This document shows, piece by piece, positions 1 through 3,515 of a stretch of 5,336 bases of DNA (its first letter is position 1; each line of letters begins with the position of its first letter). Both the position numbers and the translations under genes were made by a program. A model generated the notes under the pieces. That model did no database searches, had not been told where the DNA came from, and saw only the letters and a list, made by a program, of their open reading frames with translations. This stretch comes from Actinomycetota bacterium (lineage in GTDB: Bacteria > Actinomycetota > UBA4738 > HRBIN12): the NCBI GenBank assembly GCA_005883885.1, contig VAYF01000190.1, positions 1 to 5,336 on the forward strand. Reading direction: 5' to 3'.

Positions 1-383
1 TCGGCCCCGCCCGCTGGCGGTACGCATGGCCGTTCCGCTCGCTGATCGACCACGGGGCGACGCTCGCGTTCTCCTCGGACTGGAACGTCGCCGAGATGGA
101 CCCGCTCGTGTGGCTCTTCACCGCCCGGACGCGAGCCAACCTCGATGGCTCGGAGGCGTGGACCCCGGAGGAGACGATCGATCTGCCGACGGCGATCCGC
201 GCGGCGACCCTCGGCTCCGCGTACGCGAACTTCGCCGAGGACGACCGAGGCTCGATCGAGACCGGGAAGCTCGCCGATCTGGTCGTCCTGTCGCGTGACG
301 TCTTCGCCGACGAGCCCGCGTCGCTCCTGGAGACCTCGGTGGATGCGACGATCGTGGGCGGCGACGTGGTGTACCGGCGATGA
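1..383 (+). CDS. YtcJ-type amidohydrolase (metal-dependent hydrolase), 3' end only
   Basis: Only the last 126 codons are present; the reading frame enters at base 3 and ends at TGA 381-383. Amidohydrolase_3/YtcJ enzymes are cytoplasmic metal-dependent hydrolases with a TIM-barrel and a flanking small beta domain, usually about 530-560 residues, so roughly three quarters of the gene lies upstream. The fragment shows the end-of-barrel motif FSSDWNV, whose Asp (codon 78-80) matches the family's last metal-binding Asp. After it come a helix region with TAIRAATLGSAYA, the typical GSIETGKLADLVVLSRDVF strand, and the closing TIVGGDVVYRR of the composite beta domain. The substrate cannot be read from this fragment; relatives hydrolyse amides, carbamates or formamides. 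The stop overlaps the next start (ATGA), so the two genes are probably co-transcribed and translationally coupled. The family call is firm and the substrate is unknown. Confidence 0.9.
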   Translation, partial: GPARWRYAWPFRSLIDHGATLAFSSDWNVAEMDPLVWLFTARTRANLDGSEAWTPEETIDLPTAIRAATLGSAYANFAEDDRGSIETGKLADLVVLSRDVFADEPASLLETSVDATIVGGDVVYRR

Positions 384-712
384 GCGCCACGTGGGAGGAG
401 TTCGAGCGGCTCCGGATCACCGTCGGCGTGATCACCGACGTCGAGGACTTCCCGGAAGCTCGTGTCCCCGCCTACAAGCTCACGATCGACTTCGGCCCGG
501 AGATCGGGATGAAGCGATCGAGCGCGCAGCTGACGCACTACGCGAAGGAGGACGTGCTCGGCCGCCAGGTGGTGTGCGTCCTCGGGTTCGAGCCGAAGCG
601 GATCGCGGGGTTCCCTTCCGAGGTGCTCGTGCTCGGCGCGTACAGCGCCGAGCACGGCGTGGTGCTCCTGCACCCCGACCGGGACGTCGAGCTCGGCTCG
701 GCGATCGGTTGA
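380..712 (+). CDS. csaA: CsaA-like export chaperone / tRNA-binding-fold protein
   Basis: This complete protein of 110 residues has the normal CsaA length. The whole chain is one tRNA-bind (OB-fold) domain: an N-terminal FERLRITVGVI strand, then FPEARVPAYKLTIDFGPEIG, SSAQLTHY, the LGRQVVCVLGFEPKRIAGFPSEVLVLG core, and VVLLHPDRDVELGS at the C-terminus. These are the hallmark blocks of CsaA. In Bacillus subtilis CsaA is a homodimeric cytoplasmic chaperone that binds SecA and preproteins, and the fold also suggests tRNA binding. That role is family knowledge, not shown here. The ATG at 380 overlaps the upstream stop and has only a poor Shine-Dalgarno sequence, so re-initiation after the amidohydrolase is likely. 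The stop at 710-712 runs directly into a strong hairpin, so csaA is probably the last gene of its operon. No functional link to the amidohydrolase is evident. Confidence 0.93.
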   Translation: MSATWEEFERLRITVGVITDVEDFPEARVPAYKLTIDFGPEIGMKRSSAQLTHYAKEDVLGRQVVCVLGFEPKRIAGFPSEVLVLGAYSAEHGVVLLHPDRDVELGSAIG

Positions 713-751
713 GGGTGGGGCGGGTCGCGCGAAGCGCGACCCGCTCCACCC
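713..751. terminator. Bidirectional hairpin terminator between convergent genes
   Basis: Arms 713-730 and 734-751 pair over 18 bp with a single G-T wobble (719/745) around a GAA loop. The hairpin begins one base after the csaA stop and ends three bases before the stop of the minus-strand gene, so it occupies nearly the whole 42-bp gap. Neither side has a T-run, so it would be a stem-only terminator of the kind described in high-GC Actinomycetota. The stem and position are seen directly; termination activity is inferred. Confidence 0.8.
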
Positions 752-754
752 ACC

Positions 755-982
755 TCATGCGCTCGAGCTGGTGCTGCTGCTCGATCCGCTGTGCGGACAG
801 GTGTCGTTCGTCGAGGAGCTCGAGCTCCCGCTCGAGGTCCCGCTGCTCGATGATGCGCTCGTCTTCGCACTCGGCGATGCCGAGCCCGTGGCGGCGAGCG
901 CGTGCGTGACGCCCAGGCCGCCGACGAGCAGACCCGACGCCACGACGGTGGCGACGGCGCCTCTTCGGAGCTGCTTGATCAT
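755..982 (-). CDS. Small secreted serine-rich protein with a CPH motif, function unknown
   Basis: This 75-residue protein belongs to no family I recognise. Residues 1-30 look like a Sec signal peptide: a basic start (MIKQLRR), a hydrophobic core (VATVVASGLLVGGLGV) and a THALA-AT cleavage site after residue 30. The mature 45 residues are about half serine (23 Ser) with Thr, Ala and Gly, low in complexity and probably unfolded. One conspicuous island, NDTCPHSG, carries the single Cys (62) and the single His (64). The start is chosen for the 12-base Shine-Dalgarno match just upstream and the clean signal peptide; an in-frame extension towards tetR has neither. It lies 89 bp after the tetR stop on the same strand, and I see no convincing promoter in that gap, so read-through from tetR is possible. 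A plus-strand ORF over the same bases lacks comparable support. A cell-surface or metal-binding role is only a guess. Confidence 0.72.
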   Translation of the reverse strand: MIKQLRRGAVATVVASGLLVGGLGVTHALAATGSASPSAKTSASSSSGTSSGSSSSSTNDTCPHSGSSSSTSSSA

Positions 983-985
983 GTC

Positions 986-997
986 GATCACCTCCTT
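986..997 (-). promoter_or_regulatory. Extended Shine-Dalgarno of the small secreted protein
   Basis: On the minus strand the 12 bases AAGGAGGTGATC match the full complement of the conserved bacterial 16S rRNA 3' tail, far more than the usual 4-6 bases. The GGAGG core ends 8 bases before the ATG at 982, which is ideal spacing. This fixes the start and predicts strong initiation. Confidence 0.85.
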
Positions 998-1002
998 CCC
1001 TC

Positions 1003-1019
1003 GTCTGCGGCAAGCAGAC
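1003..1019 (-). other. Small hairpin in the leader of the secreted-protein gene
   Basis: GTCTGC and GCAGAC pair over 6 bp around a 5-base loop, ending 5 bases before the Shine-Dalgarno sequence on the mRNA strand. It leaves the ribosome site open, so it might protect the mRNA 5' side or mark the end of tetR read-through. A stem this short can occur by chance. Confidence 0.4.
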
Positions 1020-1071
1020 AGCCGGGACCTGAGGATCAGCGGGGAGCGGAGGGGGAAGAGGCGGTGAACCC

Positions 1072-1701
1072 TCAGCGGGTGCCGTCGTAGCCGATCAGCC
1101 GGCGCGCGACGTCGAGGCAGATGTCGTGCATCCGGGCGGGCGTCATGACCGTGTCGTTCAGCAGGACCTGGATCGCGAGGCCGTCGACCATGGCGCCGAA
1201 CTCCATCGCGATGTCGTCGGCATCGGCGGCGTCGCTGGGGAACTCGCCCGTCTGACGGCCGTACCGGATCACCTCCGAGATCGATTGGACCCACCGACGA
1301 TCCAGGTTCTCGCGTTCCTTCGCCATCTGGGGATCCCGCAGGGCGCGGACCCAGATCTCGAGCCAGAGCGCCCATTCGTCCAGGAGGGAATACTCGGGGA
1401 GGAGCCCGGGAACGGAGAGCTGGATCAGGCGATCCATCCGCTCGCTCGCGGCCGGCATCTTCCGGAGCTCGCGCGACATGCGGAGGTAGGACTGGTCGTT
1501 CGCGTAGGTGAGCGCCTCGACGAGGAGGCGGTCCTTCGATCCGAAGTAATAGAGGATCAGACCGGGCGACACCCCGCAGCGGTCCGCGATGTCCTGGATC
1601 CGCGTCTCGGCCAGGCCGCGGTCGGTGATGACCTGCGCGGCCGCCTCCACGATCTCCTGGTGGCGATCCCGCTGTGGCTTCGCCCGGGCCCTCGTGCTCA
1701 T
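1072..1701 (-). CDS. TetR/AcrR-family transcriptional repressor, BetI-like
   Basis: The 209-residue protein has normal TetR length. Residues about 13-60 form the DNA-binding domain: helix 1 EIVEAAAQVITDRGLAETRI, then the helix-turn-helix IQDIADRCGVSPGLILYYFGSK with the family's YYF-x-SK signature at 51-56. The C-terminal part resembles the BetI-type ligand and dimer domain (WALWLEIWVRALRDP, then RWVQSISEVIRYGRQTGEF and FGAMVDGLAIQVLL). The ATG at 1701 is preferred over an in-frame start 17 codons upstream because AAAGGGAGA sits just before it and the upstream extension (Cys and Arg rich) is not family-like. Divergent orientation from the FAD oxidoreductase, plus two matching palindromic boxes between them, point to autorepression and control of the neighbouring operon. 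The inducer is unknown; an acid, an acyl-CoA or the oxidoreductase substrate would fit the context. Confidence 0.93.
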   Translation of the reverse strand: MSTRARAKPQRDRHQEIVEAAAQVITDRGLAETRIQDIADRCGVSPGLILYYFGSKDRLLVEALTYANDQSYLRMSRELRKMPAASERMDRLIQLSVPGLLPEYSLLDEWALWLEIWVRALRDPQMAKERENLDRRWVQSISEVIRYGRQTGEFPSDAADADDIAMEFGAMVDGLAIQVLLNDTVMTPARMHDICLDVARRLIGYDGTR

Positions 1702-1704
1702 CGA

Positions 1705-1713
1705 TCTCCCTTT
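1705..1713 (-). promoter_or_regulatory. Ribosome binding site of the TetR gene
   Basis: AAAGGGAGA on the minus strand lies 3 bases before the ATG at 1701, with the AGGGAG core about 4-5 bases from it. This is the only purine-rich site near either candidate start, and it supports the shorter 209-residue protein. Confidence 0.7.
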
Positions 1714-1750
1714 GAACGTGGAACAGACCCGGCACCTGGACGCCGGGGTC

Positions 1751-1768
1751 ACTGAGTGACGGTTCAGT
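1751..1768. promoter_or_regulatory. Putative TetR operator 1 (tetR side)
   Basis: ACTGAGTGACGGTTCAGT is an inverted repeat with 5-bp arms (ACTGA/TCAGT) and an 8-base centre. It shares the core TGrCGGTTCA and the same arm geometry with a second box exactly 70 bp away. It lies over the predicted tetR transcription start (near 1764), just downstream of the -10 box, where bound repressor would block tetR. The repeat is seen; binding is inferred. Confidence 0.65.
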
Positions 1769-1770
1769 CC

Positions 1771-1798
1771 AGTGTAGGGCCCTGACCTGCAGCGTCAA
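1771..1798 (-). promoter_or_regulatory. Predicted sigma-70-type promoter of the TetR gene
   Basis: On the minus strand TTGACG (1798-1793) and TACACT (1776-1771) are separated by 16 bases. The -35 box matches 5 of 6 consensus positions and the -10 box 4 of 6, including TA at the start and the final T. Transcription would begin near 1764, giving a leader of about 60 bases and falling inside operator 1. Confidence 0.5.
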
Positions 1799-1819
1799 TC
1801 CCGCGAGGCCGGCAGGTCA
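1783..1819. repeat. 8-bp inverted repeat between the divergent promoters
   Basis: TGACCTGC (1783-1790) and GCAGGTCA (1812-1819) are perfect reverse complements, 21 bases apart, with arm centres about three helical turns apart. It is unrelated in sequence to the TetR boxes. It falls between the tetR -10 box and the oxidoreductase -35 box, so it may bind a second regulator. Confidence 0.4.
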
Positions 1820-1821
1820 TG

Positions 1822-1837
1822 TTGACTGGCGGTTCAA
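1822..1837. promoter_or_regulatory. Putative TetR operator 2 (oxidoreductase side)
   Basis: TTGACTGGCGGTTCAA has 4-bp arms (TTGA/TCAA) and an 8-base centre, the same layout as operator 1. Both fit YTGA-S-TGRCGGT-TCAR, and the offset between equivalent bases is exactly 70. Its left half is the -35 box of the predicted oxidoreductase promoter, so a bound TetR dimer would exclude RNA polymerase. Confidence 0.65.
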
Positions 1838-1851
1838 ACGAGAGGCATGAT
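1822..1851 (+). promoter_or_regulatory. Predicted sigma-70-type promoter of the oxidoreductase-synthetase operon
   Basis: TTGACT (1822-1827, 5 of 6 consensus) and CATGAT (1846-1851, 4 of 6) are 18 bases apart. Transcription would start near 1857-1859, leaving a leader of about 38 bases. The -35 box is embedded in operator 2. The -10 box is weak, so TGATAC at 1848-1853 with a longer spacer remains possible. Confidence 0.45.
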
Positions 1852-1859
1852 ACGTGGGT

Positions 1860-1875
1860 CCCGGCGACCGCCGGG
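1860..1875 (+). other. Leader hairpin next to the oxidoreductase ribosome binding site
   Basis: CCCGGC (1860-1865) and GCCGGG (1870-1875) pair perfectly around the loop GACC. The stem ends immediately before the purine-rich GGAGGG (1876-1881), which serves the ATG at 1896. With the predicted transcription start it would sit at the very 5' end of the mRNA, where it could stabilise the transcript or limit ribosome access. Confidence 0.45.
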
Positions 1876-1895
1876 GGAGGGAACGGGCGCGCGCG

Positions 1896-3515
1896 ATGGC
1901 AGCCAACGGCTACGACGCGATCATCATCGGGGGTGGCCACAACGGACTCGTGAGCGGTGCGTACTTCGCCCGCGACGGTCTCCGCACGGTCGTCCTTGAG
2001 GCACGGAACAAGACGGGCGGCGCCGCCGATACGAGCGCCCCGTTCGCGGATCACCCCGAGATCAACGTCACCACCTACTCCTACGTCATGTCGCTGATGC
2101 CCCCCACGATCATCCGCGAGCTCCGCCTGAAGGAGTTCGGGTACGACGTGACGCCGTTCGGGCCCTACTTCCAGGCCTACCCGGACGGCCGCGCGGTCAC
2201 CGTCTACCCGGACGATTCGCAGAGGTCCTACGACTCGATCGCCGAGTTCTCGAAGAGGGACGCGGACACCATGCCGAAGTGGGAGGCATGGCTCCAGGGC
2301 GTGGCCGACGTCATGGGTCCGTTGATGCTGCACGTCCCCCCGCACGTCGGGTCGATGCATCCCATGGACGTGTTGTCCACGGTCCAGACAGCCTGGAAGA
2401 TGCGGAAGCTCGGCGAGCGGGGCGTCGGTGACGTGACCCGGCTGTTCACGATGAGCGTCAGCGATCTGCTCAACGACTGGTTCGAATCCGACGCGGTCAA
2501 GGGCATGCTCACGGTGAACGGCGTGATCGGGACCTGGGCCGGGCCCGACGAGCCGGGCACCGCCTACGTGATGCTGCATCACTCGATCGGGGATGTCGGC
2601 GACGGGCACCTCGGGTCCTGGGGGTTCCAGCAGGGCGGGATGGGTGGCGTCAGCACCTCGATCCGCACGGCCGCCGAGGCGTTTTGTTGCGTGATTCGCA
2701 CGGGAGCCCGAGTCAAGAAGAGTCTCGTCCGGAATGGGCGCGCGGTCGGTGTCGTCCTCGACGACGACCAGGAGCTCCGCGCGCCGGTCGTCGTCAGCTG
2801 CATCCATCCGCAGATCGCGTTCCTCGACCTGATCGATCGGCACGAGCTGCCTCCGGACTTCGTGTGGGACATCGAGCGCTGGAAGACGCGGAGCGGCGTC
2901 GTCAAGATCAACGTCGCGATCAGCGAGCTGCCCGACTTCAAGGCGCAACCCGGCAAGGAGCTCCAGGATCTGCACACCGGTTCGGTCGAGCTGTGCTTCT
3001 CCTCGGACTACGCCGAGCAGGCGTTCCAGGACGCGCACCTGTTGCGGCAGCCGCCGGTCGCGCCGTTCGTGGATGGGACGATCCCGACGACGCTCGACAA
3101 GATGCTGGCGCCTGAGGGAACGCTCGTGTTCTCGATGTTCACGCAGTGGGTCCCCGACGATTGGGTGAAGGAACCCCATCGGGACGAGCTGGACGCGTAC
3201 GCGAAGCGGATCTTCGATCTCTACGACGAGCTCGCGCCGAACTTCAAGGACTCGATCATCGACTACCAGGTGATCGGGCCGTACGACATGGAGCAGGAGC
3301 TCGGGCTGATCGGCGGGAACATCTTCCACGGGGAGCTCTCGGCGGACCAGCTCTTCCACATGCGCCCCGCGCCCGGCTACGGCGATTACCGCACCCCGTT
3401 GAAGGGGCTGTACCACGGCTCGTCCGCGACGCACGCCGGCGGCGGCGTGAACGGCATCCCCGGGTGGCAGGCCTACCGCCAAGCGAAGAAGGACCACGCC
3501 GTCCGCTCGAAGTGA
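1896..3515 (+). CDS. PYROXD2 / phytoene-desaturase-like FAD-dependent oxidoreductase
   Basis: The 539-residue flavoprotein has normal length for this branch of the amine-oxidase/phytoene-desaturase superfamily. The N-terminal Rossmann motif is clear: YDAIIIGGGHNGLVSG, with Gly 12, 14 and 17, then VVLEARN with ribose-binding Glu35 and the GG pair at 41-42. A substrate-domain stretch follows, then WGFQQGGMGGVS (about 242-252) and NGRAVGVVLDDDQELRAPVVVSC (about 280-300). The C-terminal FAD motif is LYHGSSATHAGGGVNGIPGWQAY (about 506-528), after FHMRPAPGYGDYRTP. Relatives use FAD to desaturate or oxidise lipophilic substrates, but most bacterial PYROXD2-like proteins have no proven substrate. ATG 1896 fits the family's N-terminus, although GGAGGG is 14 bases away. 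GTG 1854, with GAGAGG 8 bases upstream, would add 14 atypical residues and lie at or before the predicted transcription start. It is the first gene of the operon facing the TetR gene. Confidence 0.9.
   Translation: MAANGYDAIIIGGGHNGLVSGAYFARDGLRTVVLEARNKTGGAADTSAPFADHPEINVTTYSYVMSLMPPTIIRELRLKEFGYDVTPFGPYFQAYPDGRAVTVYPDDSQRSYDSIAEFSKRDADTMPKWEAWLQGVADVMGPLMLHVPPHVGSMHPMDVLSTVQTAWKMRKLGERGVGDVTRLFTMSVSDLLNDWFESDAVKGMLTVNGVIGTWAGPDEPGTAYVMLHHSIGDVGDGHLGSWGFQQGGMGGVSTSIRTAAEAFCCVIRTGARVKKSLVRNGRAVGVVLDDDQELRAPVVVSCIHPQIAFLDLIDRHELPPDFVWDIERWKTRSGVVKINVAISELPDFKAQPGKELQDLHTGSVELCFSSDYAEQAFQDAHLLRQPPVAPFVDGTIPTTLDKMLAPEGTLVFSMFTQWVPDDWVKEPHRDELDAYAKRIFDLYDELAPNFKDSIIDYQVIGPYDMEQELGLIGGNIFHGELSADQLFHMRPAPGYGDYRTPLKGLYHGSSATHAGGGVNGIPGWQAYRQAKKDHAVRSK

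Noticed and set aside
816..827. 12-bp palindrome GAGCTCGAGCTC in the secreted-protein gene
   Set aside because: It arises naturally from runs of Ser codons in the low-complexity region, and there is no matching partner site nearby.
771..1067. Plus-strand ORF of 98 residues over the small secreted gene
   Set aside because: It has a weak start context and an Arg-rich tail with no domain, and it competes with a minus-strand ORF that has a signal peptide and a strong ribosome site.
983..1798. Extension of the small secreted protein frame upstream through the tetR gene (347 residues)
   Set aside because: The upstream part is an out-of-frame shadow of the TetR gene; the signal peptide and the 12-base Shine-Dalgarno match both place the start at 982.
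2016..2027. 12-bp palindrome GGCGGCGCCGCC in the oxidoreductase gene
   Set aside because: It encodes the conserved Gly-Gly-Ala-Ala after the Rossmann fold; GC-rich codons are enough to explain it.
1764..3497. Long open frame on the minus strand opposite the FAD oxidoreductase
   Set aside because: It has the low-information composition typical of an antisense frame, it would run over the tetR promoter region, and the plus strand has clear FAD-binding motifs.
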